This document shows, piece after piece, positions 47,822 through 60,969 of a stretch of 64,000 nt of DNA. The notes beneath the pieces are model-generated. The model ran no database searches and had not been told where the DNA came from. It worked only from the letters and a program-made list of their open reading frames with translations. A program made the position numbers and the translations under genes. Origin of the DNA: Rhynochetos jubatus (taxonomy: Eukaryota; Chordata; Aves; Eurypygiformes; Rhynochetidae); NCBI GenBank assembly GCA_027574665.1, contig CM050650.1, forward strand, positions 99,917,086 through 99,981,085. Direction: 5' to 3'. Each line of letters begins with the position of its first letter. Positions within the stretch are counted from its first letter, which is position 1.

Positions 47822-50800
47822 CTAAAAGGGTAAACCAGAAAGCAGGGAGAGAAGTAAAACAGGGTAAAAGAGGGAGAGGGAGAGAGAGGGAAGAGGGGAA
47901 AGGTACGACAGAATGAAAGACGATTCCAACTGTCTTGCAGGCATGTTGCAACAATACAATGCTTACATATTACCTACAAAAGCTATTTCTTAAGGAAAAT
48001 CTAGCATTTCTGTTAAGATTTTAAAGGACTGTAACATACGTCTTTTGGTTCTAAGAATAAAGTAGGACGAAGTGAATTCCCTGTACCAGCTTATAACTCC
48101 CAAAGTGATTTTGACCACTTTCTGCTGACTACTATCCTTAAATGAGTATCAGGAGAGGCTGTGAGTTTTTTCAAGTTTGCTTGTGATTCGATACGATAAT
48201 GCACAGCTGCTTCTGCCAGTGCATACACCTCAACAACTGCTGCTGCTGTGTGGAGTGATCCTGGACCACTATATTAGAGGGATTTCTGTGACTGGCTTTA
48301 ATGAGACTGATTACGACCCTTAAATGCTGAATTATATATGTAAGTGGATAGATCATTTAAGTCATGTCACAGCTTTTCATGTCCTGAATAAGTAACTCTA
48401 CCACCCAAACAAATATTTCAAAACAAGTATAGGCACTTTCACACTCTAACCAAGCATACAGAACTGACAGTTTAAACCATACGAAACGCATGGGTTTGGG
48501 TACAAAAATTCTGAGGTCAAACTTAAAAGACATTATTTTTAAACAACTTATATTTTAGACTATATTAGTTTTAGCTAGGATTCTTAATCACATGACTGCT
48601 GGATTAAACTTTTTTTTAAACAATTGAATAGGAATTCACTACATAGTTCCCTTTTCAGCAACATTCTAATTAAAAAATTATAAATCCACACAATAATAGG
48701 GGTTTAAGTTATTGATTTTTATTTCTGTGACAGTCAGAGAAACAAAGTTACTTGTTAATCAGTTCAGGTTTTTTATGTAGTGCTGTCTGCAACAGTGAAT
48801 ACTGGTTATTATGAGATAACAGGCTGAGCAGTATGCTGCACTTTGGGTCATTCTTTTGTCACATTTTTCTTCTTTTTATATCTAAGAAAAGCCTTCACAA
48901 ATGCAGAGGGGCCCAAATTTCAATTCAGCTAAGAGAAACACATCATCTTTACACCTCCCTTGAAATATTGTGGCACACCACCTTTTAGTTCTTTCTATAC
49001 ATACTATTATGTTTGCTTTCAACTTCACTCATATTTCTTAGTCAGAAGCTGGAGACTGACAGACATTCGTAAGTCAATATTCACAATAATCATACTGAAT
49101 GAACAGTCTGACAAAGCAGATGAATGCAAGTGCTGGAAATGCACTTTTTTGGGGGTGGGGAGGTAGTAATTTATACAAGATTTAGTGATTCTAACTTGGA
49201 TGGCTACCATTTATGTGTTTCAGTCACAACTAACACTTTTTATAGTCAGAGGCGTTTCTACAAGATAATTCATCTTGTGCCAAAATAGGCACCTAGAAAG
49301 GTAAAATTAAAACATCCTGTAAATACACCATACATTCTTCATTACGTATAATAGAATTGCCCAAGTTGTGCTTGAATATCTAACTTTCACATATCAAAAG
49401 TCATGCCAGATGAATCATTGAACATTTAGACAGCAACACTCTGCTATAAATGTGTGTAGGTTCATATATATATCAATGTATATATAAAATCTGTTTGCAG
49501 ATAAGATGTAAAATGCTGCACACTGAAGTGAGATGGAAGACCAAAATTCCAAACTTGAAAATTGGCATATGTATCCTTGTTTGCTTATAACTGATATTCA
49601 ATCAAGGTGATTATAAAGTTGAACACATAAACAAAGTTCATTGTCTTCATAAGGCCATGGGCTTTCACATATGGCATGGGCATCATATATGATGAGTACT
49701 GTGACCACTTTGAAGTTAGTTCTAGAGTTATATGAACTAGGCAAAGGTAGTCAGACTGTTAAAATGTAAAAGTTGCTATACTGCTTTAACATACTTTATC
49801 CCTTCCAGATACTATAGAACTTGTCAGAAATGCATCATTGTCACAGTGTCTGGGATGAGTGGAAAGTCTTTAATTCAGTTTCTTGCCTATATGAATAAGT
49901 TTCTTGACATTAGTTCACATTACTTAAAACTATTCTTCATCCTCTAAATACATTTAACAATCTGGTTCATAGGAATCTAGCTGTATTTTTAAACAGCCGT
50001 GGACAGTTAGGTCTGTCAGCCTGTATCATGGTCCAGCCTGAAGCAAACCAACTCCAATATCAAATCTCAGGCAAATATCAGCCTGGGGAGTTTTGGGGAA
50101 AATGTCATACTTTTCCTGCTGAAATGAACATTTAGGGCATTGCAAAGTGTATTAGACACGTTCCTATAAAGACTTAAAATCAGTGACTAACCATGACGGC
50201 GTTGCGCTCCTCATAAGTAATCCTTCCTGCTTTGCGGTAGGTTTTGCAGCTGTGCTGAGGTCCGTGTTGCTACAGTTAGTATGTCCCCCACCTGTTTTGG
50301 CTAGATCTACATGCATTCCTGTGCTGCATTCCAATAGGAACAATCTAAGTGTATGTAGGAATAGTTCCCCATGAAACTACTGCAAAGAGTTTTAAAACAA
50401 CTGCCAGAAGTTTTTATTCTAATCTGTTCTATTCCTGCAAAATCAGCAATCGGTGTCTCCACTCCATCCTACTGTTCATTTTGCTGTATTAGGTCCTCTC
50501 CCTCTGCAAAGTCCAGGGAGAGGGGTTTTAATTCTTCTGATCACCCACAGTTCACACTAATCTGTGGATTTATGTTTATATTCACTTTGCAAAACAGTCA
50601 TATTTTTAAATCACTAGCAAGCCTAAATGTATAAAGCATGAGAAAGCACATGTATTTATATATACAGATGCAAACATTTAAATAAGTTCATAGGTTATTC
50701 TTTGATTTGCATGAATTATTGCATGCATAGACATAGATATATAAAAGCCCTCCATTAAAAAACCCTTTTTGCATACTGCTTTGATATCACGCTAATGAAA

Positions 50801-53178
50801 CACTTTGATGTGAATACTGAAAATTACATCTAAAGTCAAAATTCTGGTTTAATAGGTGTTGGCTTAATACATGTCTTAACATTTAACAGTCACTGAAGCA
50901 ACATTAAAGTTGCAAAGTTACACAAGCCAAAGTCAAGCACTTCTAGATGCTGTGATTTTCCCTTGATATTCACTTAGCACATTCATACCTGCAAAAATTT
51001 TGGCATGCATCAACAGCCATTGGATGGAGCCACCTGCTTTTTGTCTAGTTCTAAAGTTGAGCTGACTGGTACTAAGCAGACCTAAATGCTGCTTAGGATG
51101 TTAATATTCTCTCCGTTCAATCTCTTCCTTTTTTCTCTGGAAATATACTGAGATTTGAGGCTGGAACGGTGTCTTAGAGCCTGGTACCACTAATACATCA
51201 GCAAAGTTCATTGAGCTATGCTGTAAACTGGGTATGGAAATAAATGAGAGCGGGAGGAAAGGGGGGTGTTGAATGTATGCTATTATTAACCGTAAAAGAA
51301 GTCTCAGTCTCACATTTTAAAGCCAACAGATAACTGAACTGAACACCCAGCTGCATTCAATTTTGAGATTCCAGATTTTCCACATCCCCAGTGGAGCCAG
51401 CTTTGTCTGCATGACAAACTTCTGTTCTGCATGAACTTGCACCAGACTAACGATCCAAGCCTGTTAAACTGGTGGACAGTCTCCCAGTCTCAATGGGGTG
51501 GTGGAGGAGATTCAAAAGTGCCACTGTACTGCGTGGTAAAGCAGAATTAGCAGGAAAAGGGACAGTAGGGATGACAGAAAGGGTCTAGTAACTTCTCCAA
51601 ATGTGAACCCAGGCAATAGCTCTGTGCCAGAAGCAGAGAATTTCCTTACCGCCAGAGACTCTTACAGTGCTCATCGCATTGGCTAGCAGAAACAACTGCT
51701 TTGCAATCTGCAGGCTCAGTCATGCCTTCCAATACTGTCTCAGGGGCTTTTTTCTTGGAATTTCTACAATTTCATTTCTCTTTTTGTTTCATTAAGTAAT
51801 ATTGACAGGGTGTAACGACACTGTACAGCTGTGCTTGGCACAATGGTTCCTCTTGGATTGTTTGGTTTTTAAAAGAACCATTCATGATAATTGCCACTTT
51901 GTACTGATTTAAACCTCTCATTTTCAATTAACATTCTCCAAGCAGTTCAAGTCACCCCTGCCATGGCCAAGCTGTTAGGAACATATCTGACACAACTTGA
52001 TCTGGCAGACCAGGCTGTAATTCTGTGGTGTGAACAAATAAATCAATAAACTATGAGAGACTTTCTGTGATGGGCAGAGCTCAGATATCAGCAAGACGAG
52101 GCATAAAGGAATCAGAGAGTCCAAAAATAAAAAGGGCTGGAAAGCCTTCTGCAGCTTTGATGTCTTCAGCCAACAGCTCTTCCTTTTTTGCATAGCAATT
52201 CTTTTTCTTTACATCTATCTGCTGCATGTTTTTTGATCAGCTTTCCTTCCCTTTCCCTTCTCATTCTTGAGGTTTATCTTTAGGTTTAAAGTGTGATTGG
52301 TTCCCAAGCCCTCCTGCAGCAACCACCATCGTTGCTCATTCTCACTCTGCTGGGATTCTTCTGCTGTTGGGGGGATGACAAACGGCAGGAGTGTGGCTGG
52401 TGTGTTGAGAGCGAGACTTTTGTATTTGCAGTAGCCCATGTTGTAGGAAGCTTGGCTTTTTATTTTCCTCACCCTCTGTCTAGCACAAGAAGATGAGAGA
52501 AGTACCAAAGAAAGGGAAGAAGCAAGGGACTGTCCATGTCTTCCCTCTTTGGCTCTTGGCTCCACAGTCCTTGCTCAAGCTGAGCCAAACCGAGCCTCTG
52601 GGCTGGTCCCAGAGAGGCACAGAGCGGCTGGGCTGAGTACAACCTCCTGGGGAGTGGGGAGGACAGGCGGGTGCTTGGAAATTGGTTGTCACTGAAACAG
52701 CCAGTTCACATCGATCAGAAAAAACTGCTTCTAGCTCTGCCCTGCACCATACTTCTATTACTTTTAATGGGAATATATGTGGATTTGCATTAGCATAGAG
52801 CATATAGAATATGTTTCATGGCTTCTTTTTGATACATCAACATTTTAAATAAACTTCAAAAATAGGTGCACCAAATGTATATCAGAGCCACTGGATACAA
52901 ATCCATCTTCAGCAGTATCTCCTCATGCTCATGAATCAAGTATTTTATTTTTATTCTAAAGGATTTCTACAGCATCTTCCCCCATAATACAGAACACATT
53001 GCTAGCAATTTGGTAGGGTAGGATTTAGTCTTTGTTAACTTCACTATCAACACAAAACCAGTCCCTTTTTAAACATTTTTCCACCGTTCATTTATTCTAC
53101 TTAGCACTGTGCAACACAGATGTGATTATTCCTATAGGGACAAAGAACTATTAGAAAATAAGCATGCACCAAGAGTAC
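47822..53178 (-). other. MLIP: MLIP intron, 5.4 kb, no repeat recognised
   Basis: I see no CR1, LTR, RNA gene or additional exon here. A short TA-rich stretch is at 49468-49490. A somewhat GC-richer patch at about 52.5-52.7 kb has no recognisable content. Confidence 0.7.
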
Positions 53179-54810
53179 CTTGGGTTTGATGGTTTCATGG
53201 TCAGGAGGCAGGGAAAAGGACTGTGGTGAAGTCAGCTCTCTGGGTCTTGATGGCAGTGTACCTGGTGACTTGTCTGAGACAGGAGATCTGCACTTTAACA
53301 CCGGGAAGGTGGCAGATAGTTCAGGTCTTGGAGAGGAGGGATTAGACCTATAATTTGTGTGCACCAATGAAGAATTAAGCTGCACTGGGTGGGAATTAAT
53401 ACTACCAGTTTGTGGAACCAGTGGAGTAGAATGAGGCCGTGAGAGAGACCACTGCTTTGAGACACTTGAAGGAATAGGAGAGGAGGTACTCAACTCCTGA
53501 ACAGACATTTGGGATGAATCCAGTTTAGATTTAGAAGCTGAATGCAAAAGACCTGGGGAAGGAGATGATGAGTGTTTTTCTAGGGTGGGGGACAATGTGC
53601 CACTACGACTGCTAGAAGAAAGCAAAGGATATGACCGGCAGGTAAAGATGGGCGAGTAAGTGTGTACTCTCTGAGACTTCTGAGGTGTCTGGGACCCGGA
53701 GGCAGCACAGCGCAGCCCTTTTGGAGAAGGAGAGGTAGGGTGTGCAAGGGAAGAGCGTGCTGGAGCACAAGGAGGAGGCAGTGTAGACTGCAATCGTGGA
53801 GAGGTGACCAATTTTCTATGGGAGGAGACCGGGGATGACAGAGGACTTTGGGAGTCTGGAGGAAGTGTTCCAAGTGGAAGGGGCCTTTTAGGAGAAAGGG
53901 ATCTTGCCCTAGGGGTAGGATGAGGCTTGGAGGGTAAAGGCTGATGCCGAGCCCATCCTGCAAGCCAATATTCCTCTCTGCTGGGAGAATCTGGCCTTAT
54001 AGGAGGGCTTGAAACAGATTTCTTGGGGGTCGGTGGAGTTGTTTTGGACTTCTGATCTATTGCGAGTGTTGAGGAACCAAGGGAGCTAGGAGAAAAGGTG
54101 GGACAAGAAGCAGGGGAAAGTGGTCTCCGCTGAGAAGAGCCTGATCTCAAAATAGCCGTTAAGAGGGTCAGTCTTGTTGGCAGAGGGGATCTGACTCCTG
54201 ACTTAGCTAAATTTCCTCTAGATGACATTTGCGTGCAAGGCTCATTTATACTACATATGGTTGAAGAGGAGCCATAAAGAGAGGGTGGAGACAAAGGTTT
54301 AGGGCTAGGAGATAATGAATGTGTTATTATTTGTACAGGGACAGGAGACAAAGCATTCAATCTTTTGGAAGAACTGGGGGATAAAGGCTGAGCTGAAGAT
54401 CCTTGAATTTCAGCTGAATGTGGAGGACTGGGGGAAAGACATGAGCTCTTTGCTTGAACAGAGGATGTGGTAAAGTCTCCCCTTTTGCAGACACAGCCAG
54501 GGGTATAGAAACTTGGTGTTCGTAGGTTATCGTACAATTGAGGATTGGAGTAACAACTATCTGACTCAGAGGAGGATGTTTTAGAGATGGATGGGGGTAA
54601 ACTATGGGAAGCAGACTGAAAGTTGAGAGATGAATCTTGCTTAGAAAACCCAGTTGCTGACTGCCACTTGTTACGGGAGTCTTCCAGCGAAGAGGCTTGA
54701 TTCAGGTTAACCATGGCACCACACACTACTCTCTGATTAGTTGGAGAAATTAAGTGGACAGCACGTGGTTTAGAGGAAAGATGATCAGAGGTGGAAAGAG
54801 TAGAAATTAA
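53179..54810 (-). CDS. MLIP: MLIP giant Ser/Pro-rich exon (window exon 3)
   Basis: 1632 bp, 544 codons, phase 0 at both ends, with no internal stop. The acceptor follows a strong pyrimidine tract (TTTTTTCTCCAG before TTAATTTC). The donor is AAG/GTACTC, which is weak after position +3. It is Ser/Pro-rich throughout, low complexity and probably disordered. Exon residues about 153-270 (54001-54354) are the conserved core: VPVQIITHSLSPSPKPLSPP, GSSSTICS, SGVRSPLPTRLTLLTAILRS, RPLSPASCPTFS and PPTPKKSVSS all have close human counterparts. Many SP and TP dipeptides look like proline-directed kinase sites (inference). In human this exon occurs only in the long isoforms. The surrounding 591-codon open frame begins with an in-frame Met 22 codons inside the upstream intron, so that Met is not a real start. 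Relative to human, birds carry about six extra residues (SINEPCT region) before QMSS. Confidence 0.97.
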
Positions 54811-57800
54811 CTGGAGAAAAAAGAAAAACAGAAATGTTAATACAGGTGGAACCTGTGGAACTGCGAAGCACCCCACATTTCACTCCTGTGTTCATGCATC
54901 TGGTGTTTCAATTAGTACCGCTCTGTGGGTTAAAAACACAGGCTGTCTTGAACTCGGGGATACAGTCTGATGGATAAGGCTCTCAGGGGAGGTGACTGAG
55001 TGCAGTCAAGTTACGTGTTGCTCTATTTTTATGAGACCTCACTTTGGTTGACATAAACAAGGTTCAATGCCACTGTACTTTTCATTTTAGGTAAAAGTCA
55101 AGACTGTTGTGCCATCAGCATCCAGAATCATGTAATGTCATTTGCGTTGTGCAAACACAACAGAAAGTGAGAAAATTGCAACATTGTCCCATCTCACTTT
55201 ACCAGTTCAGTGGAAAGTAACCTTTCTGTAAATGAGATTCAAGTGAAGTACTCATTTTCTCATTCTGTAAACAACACCTTCTGCAGCACTGTGATATCAG
55301 AACAAGAAATTTGCTCAGAACTACGTAAATCAGACATCCAGTTTGTTTTTCACTTTCCTTGTCATTCACAGAGCAGTGCATTTGACAGTTTGCAGGCATG
55401 TATGAATCCTTATCCCCTTCTTCACAGTCTTACAATACACTAATAAAACAGTAATGAGCTCTTTCATGAGTGCCTTTTTTCTTAGGTCTGTTCTAATTAG
55501 GATTTGTCAAGACTAATTAGAGCATACAAGTATATTATCAACCATTTATACAGTTTTATGCTTCTAAAGAAAGAAATTCTCTCAAAATCTTCCAAGTTAT
55601 TCTAATGCTGAAATTAAAAACTGGGGTATACACAATATGAATAAAACATATCAGTATGAAATAGTGAGCTAAGTCAACTGTAAAACCAAAAGGTTACAAA
55701 TTATCACCTAACTTTTGACTGAGCAACTTGAAAGCAGGGAAATTGACTCTAATCCCTACAAACTTTATATAAATATAAGAATGCCTATTTATCTACTGTC
55801 TGATACCCTGAAAATATTAAGTAATTCTGTAAAAGACAATTATAATATCCAGTGTCTACATACATGACCTGCATACTGCATTGGCTCAGCTTATGAATTC
55901 TACATTTTAATACAAATATCTTCCCCATAAGAGAGTAATAATAATAATTTTTCTTATTATTATATCATATAGCATTGATAGACCACAAAAATTAAGTGCA
56001 AAATATCATTTTCAAGTGAGAGCATGTGTTGGAAGAAGCTATGACAGGACAGCAAGACCTACAGTCTTTAAAAGGCTAAACTATACCTAAAATGCTAAGC
56101 ATGGGCTAAATATGCACAACAGAACCCTATTAGTCCACATAACTTAAAACAAGTGAGCTCTTCCTGCTAAATGGTACCAAACATATAGGAAGCCTTGTAA
56201 ACTGAAGATCTTTCTGTATAAGATACCTTTAGAAAAACCAAGGCAATATCTTGAATTATAGAAATAAACACCAACTACACTAACATCCCCTTATATTGTA
56301 CGTGTGTTAAAGTGTCCCATTTCGAAGTAGAAAGCCAACAGATGCATACAGTGCAAGCATTAGAATATAAAAAAATGTCCATTATACTATTATATCATAT
56401 ATTCTAATGGATTAAGAAATTTTGGCTCTCAGTGCAAAAGTTGCTAATAAGAAAAAATACTGGAAATTGACAATGATTTACCAATATTTAAGTATTAGGA
56501 AAAATTGTTATTAAATATGTCTTGAAACAGAAAATAATTAACAAGTTAAAAAGCAGCACAATAATACATTTGATAATTTAGAGCAGCCTGATGAACTTAA
56601 TAATGAGTTCTGGAAGTGATCAACTACCAAAACAAAACTGGGGAATAAAATCTCTATATTTCAACATAGAATAGATAAATTTCCCTTACAAAGCCAACAG
56701 ATTAAAATAAAATGAGGAACAAACGCGAAACTCCATAATGAAAGAACAGAATGTGCAATGACTTCTAATTAGTTAAAACTTAATAAGAAAGATTTATAAG
56801 CAGCTAGGAAAATGTTCATGGTAATAGATGATAAATACACCACTGCAAGTATGATAAAGACATTTTGCTGTAGTCTTTTTCCAGTTTGAGCACCACTGAA
56901 CGTTCATGTCCTGACCTAATTGAGCCATTATTCAAGTCTTCTGAAAATATTTTGCTATTGTATTACAATGTTAACTCCGTCTATCGACTGTCACCATCCT
57001 ATTTACAGGATCAGAGATTCATATCAAAGTTGGTTGGAAGTGACTTCCCCAAGCCATCTAGCCCAGCCTCCTACTTAAAGCAGAGCTCCCACCAACACCA
57101 GCGGGTCAGGTCAGTTGTGGTCGTGTCTCACCAAGTCTCTAAACCCCAAATGGAGGCAGCTCCAGCACCCCCAGGCAGCCTGTGTCAGTGCTGCACCCCC
57201 TCCCAGTGCAGAAGTTTCTCCAGATGTCCAGCTGGGACCCCACCCACTTCAATCTGTGGCCCTTGTTGCCTTGCCTGCCACTGAAGACTTTGGCTCTGTC
57301 ACCTCTGTAATTGCCCTTCAAGTGGTTGTGGGCTGCTCCTAGATGCCTCCTTGGCTGCCTCTTTGTGGGAGTCAACAAAGCCAGCTCTCAGCCACCTTTA
57401 TAGCTTTGTGCTGGACCCCCATTGCCTTTTTCACATCTCTCTTGAACTGGGGGGTGAGGGGTCACAAAACTGAACATGGCTTTACAGGTGCAGCCTAACC
57501 AGTGCCAGTAGATGAGATACAACAACTTCCATCAATCAATGGGATTTGTTTTGCCTTTTTTTTTTTTTCCTGTTCAGTTTCTCTACTGGCCTAAAACACT
57601 TTGGTAGTTGTGCTGGATTAGTCCAGAGGAAGTGAATGACAAAAGTAGATTTATGTTCTTTTGGTCTGTGATCCAACCGCAAGCCGTTTCTTCCTCACAC
57701 ATATTTTCTCACACATTTCCCAAGGGCATGTGAAGTTGAAATTGGTGGCAAGGTTACCTTGGCACAAAGGGATCAAGGATCTTGAAAAAGATCTTGTTGC

Positions 57801-60603
57801 CTCATAGATGATGATCCCAGAAATATCATAGAGGTATTGACCCTTGACCAGTTGATGTTCAGCACATTTGAAATGGCAGAGATGAGCTGGACACAAGGCA
57901 AGTGTCTTTTTGGTGATATCACATTGCTTTGGAAGGGCACAAAAAGTGTCGTTACTCAACAAAGTCCTGAGAAATGTGCTGACCAAATGGGAAAAGGGAA
58001 AGAGTGAAACAAATAGAAAGCCCCAAAGGCAAAAATAATATCTGAGAGAGAATGTGGCTTGATGTAGACCTGGTCAGGTAACCATGCTTCTATCTCCATA
58101 GAATCTGATTATAGATAGGAAAAAATAAAGCAAATTCCCTACCACATCCTGCAACCTGAAACTTGACAAAATCTCTGGAAACAGCACAGTAAAGCAGCCT
58201 GCAAGCTGAGGCCCAATTAATAGAGATGCCATTCAGAACATCCAGTTTCTCCCAAAAATGAATGTGCATTCTTCCTGGAGATGGCAGGAGTTTGCTAGGA
58301 TTCTGGACTGACTTGTCTGGAAAAGCCAAACCAGATAACATGCACTGGACAGAGGAATGTCAAGTGACTTTGACTTGCTAAACAAGCCTTCTGGCTATTG
58401 ATTCCCCTCAGTGAGTGAAGTTTTTCCAAGTTGAGTTAGTGTTCTGGCATTCATGGGAGCAGGTACAGCTCCCCTCATCCCAACAAGGAGGAGTCAATCT
58501 GCCTCTCTCACATAACTAGACTCTCTTTAACATAAAAAAAAAAAAAAAAAGGCACAATATAAGACAGTAAACTATCACCAGAAAGTTCCAAATATGACCA
58601 GAAGACCAGAGTGACTGATTTTACTTTAAAACTTATTATTTTTTTCAGACCTTGCATATGGCATCACATTTCCCAGCATCAGTCAGGACATTTATGCCTC
58701 AAAGAACAATAGAATCTTCCATTTTTTCAATTTTTTTTTAACAAAATCAGAAATGAATGAAGCTGTAGGAGCCCTCTGGTTCAGTTAGAGTGATCCTCTG
58801 TACAACAAAACAGTCCCCAGTGCTGCTTATTGTTTTTGACATCTCTGACAGGAAACCCATGGTCTAATTATGCTTTTAAATGAACATAATATTATGTGTA
58901 ATAACTCTTAAGTGGGACATGATACTGTCACTATAATCCTAGAATTGACAAGGTAGCTCTTATATGGAATCCTCTGCACATAGGAAATATACCAACAGAT
59001 AAAAATGCATCTATTTAATCATTCTGCAAATTTCCTTCCATCTGAACTGATGATACTTCATTAGATAGTAAGCCAGAAAGAGTGATGCTTAAGGAAACAC
59101 CGAAGAAGAATCAGAACTTCAGTGAAAAGCAACTTAGTAAAAAACCTTCTTGTTATGAAGAGATGGAAACAACTAGAGATATTTAGAAAATGAAGACTGA
59201 GGAAGTACTTACAGACTTGAAAAACTGTGACTTAAGAATAATTATGGGATATTAATTACTACATACTATCTCTCTTCACACTCAGGGGAATAGTTAGTAA
59301 ATTCAGGCTTTAATTCCTTGTTCTGTGAAATCTGTATGTTCTGTTACTTTAACAGGCAAATCTCTGTTTACTTGTCAAGTCATCAAAAGCTTAGGAAAGC
59401 TATTGCATAGGAATTTTTCTGCATAGTCTTACAAAAACTCCACTCAGCTTTTGTAATAGCTTTTAAAGAACCCACCCAAGTAAGCCTGGCAGGATCTGCA
59501 TACTGAACATTGCTGCTAGGACTATTACCCTTTTACAAGATGCTTTCTCCACATAGATTTTTCTATGCCTTTACACCTTCCTCAGGTAAAATTCTCACTG
59601 ACTTCACTGTGAGTTTTTCAGAAGAAATTAATATTTCATAATGCTGTAAATCCCTAACCAGATTGGATTTCTTATTCACAATTTCCTCAATCAAAAATTG
59701 ACACTGAATTTGATGAAAAATTGAGTAGCACAAGTATTTCAACACAAGATAGGGAGTTCTATTCATTTTCAGAGGCAAAGCAGCCATGCTCAACTACTTT
59801 TTAAATTATCGATGAAGAATGGCATTTTCAAGTGATAGAAACACTGTTGAGGTCAAAGGAAATGTCTGCATTTATTTCATATGAGGAAAATGTTGCTATT
59901 TTACTAAAGGTAGAGTTTTCCACTGCATATACATCCTTTAAAAATTTCAGTGCTCTTTCCCAGGTGAGAGACATTTTTTCGTGCAGTATATTGCATTGGC
60001 ATATTTTGAAAATAAAACATTTCAAAGACCCTTTTTTGAACTCTCCCATTGCCTGTTTAAAATTTCAGTAAATCAATGAATGTGCCTTATAGAGATCAAC
60101 ATAAAATGGGCCCTTCAACTTCATTAGTTCATTACACCTGTGCAAAGTCAGTGCTAACTAACAATCAGAATACTACAATTTTACAGCTTCTTTCTCTAGC
60201 ATAAAGGTCTGCAGCGGGGGCTGAGAAAAAAATAGGCCTGAGAAGTCTGATGCTAATAATTCAAATCATCTACAGGGTCTATTGATCTCAATGACCTTGG
60301 CCAATTTAGACTCGTTAGGAATCTAACACCTTCTGATGAACCTGCTGTCATGATGACCTGCCCTTAAAGGAAAGAACAATAGATTTGTGTTACCTGCTCC
60401 ATTTCTACACCTGAGCCATAGGGAGAGGCAGTAAGTCAGAAAGGTTGGGACAACTCATCAGAGTCCAAACATTACAGAAATGGCCAGCAAAAATTTCAAT
60501 TAAAGAATAAGTTGGCCAAGCTGTTTTACAAACTGACTCAGTGTCCATGTCCTGAAAGTTTTAGAAAGCAAAGGTTAGCTCTAGATTTTAAAGAGAGGGT
60601 TAC
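54811..60603 (-). other. MLIP: MLIP intron, 5.8 kb
   Basis: Contains an older CR1 (57009-57515) and an A17 run (58534-58550). The stretch 55-57 kb is very AT-rich with no feature. No other gene is seen. Confidence 0.8.
57009..57515 (-). mobile_element. Older CR1 LINE 3' fragment
   Basis: On plus: ATCAGAGATTCATATCAAAG, TTGGAAGTGACTTCCCCAAG, GGCAGCCTGTGTCAGTGCTG and TTTGTGCTGGACCCCCATTG, then TCTTGAACTGGGG...TGAACATGG...CAGGTGCAGC. This is the antisense of a CR1 3' end and the adjoining ORF2 tail (the CR1 phrase for ...LEC..VQFW..FKRD). It is more diverged than the young avian copies. Confidence 0.78.
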
Positions 60604-60969
60604 CTGATGGTTTTGCAGATCAGCAGTGCTGTGGGAAAGTGCAGCACCTGGAACATGCTCATCACCGGGAGGTTTCCCTGCTCCAGTGCCAGGCGATAGG
60701 TGGGATGTAGCCAGCAGCTGAGCACTGATGGGACCATAGCCATTGGAAGGCCGATGAACGTTCGAGGCAGCAGCTACTTCATCTTCATCACCAGAGTCCG
60801 TAATCAGGATAAACTCAGCCTTAAAAAGGTCATTCTCCTGCATTTCTCCTTTTTTCGAGTTACACCCGGGGGACTGGAAAGTCGTTTGCGTGCTGTCTGT
60901 ACGGATGTCAGACACACAGTCTTGCCTGGCTCCACTCTTTAGGGCCAGCTCATCAGAGACTGCGTTAGA
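60604..60969 (-). CDS. MLIP: MLIP coding exon with acidic motif (window exon 2)
   Basis: 366 bp, 122 codons, phase 0 at both ends. The acceptor is ATATTTTTTGCAG before TCTAACGC and the donor is CAG/GTAACC. The translation opens SNAVSDELALKSGARQDC. Around exon residues 47-64 it carries DLFKAEFILITDSGDEDE, matching human DLFKAEYVLIVDSEGEDE. This acidic block is the best anchor for the assignment. The last third (after residue 70) is poorly conserved and rich in G, P, S and H, ending TADLQNHQ, where human has a region ending HGQ. An open frame continues about 10 codons upstream of the acceptor, but the AG and pyrimidine tract place the true exon edge at 60969. Confidence 0.95.

Noticed and set aside
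53580-53963. 127-codon minus-strand frame
   Set aside because: A shadow of the MLIP giant exon in another frame.
54811-54876. Upstream ATG and hydrophobic stretch at the start of the 591-codon frame, which looks like a signal peptide
   Set aside because: It is the translated pyrimidine tract of the acceptor (FLFFFFLQ). The exon begins at 54810 and homology starts only there.
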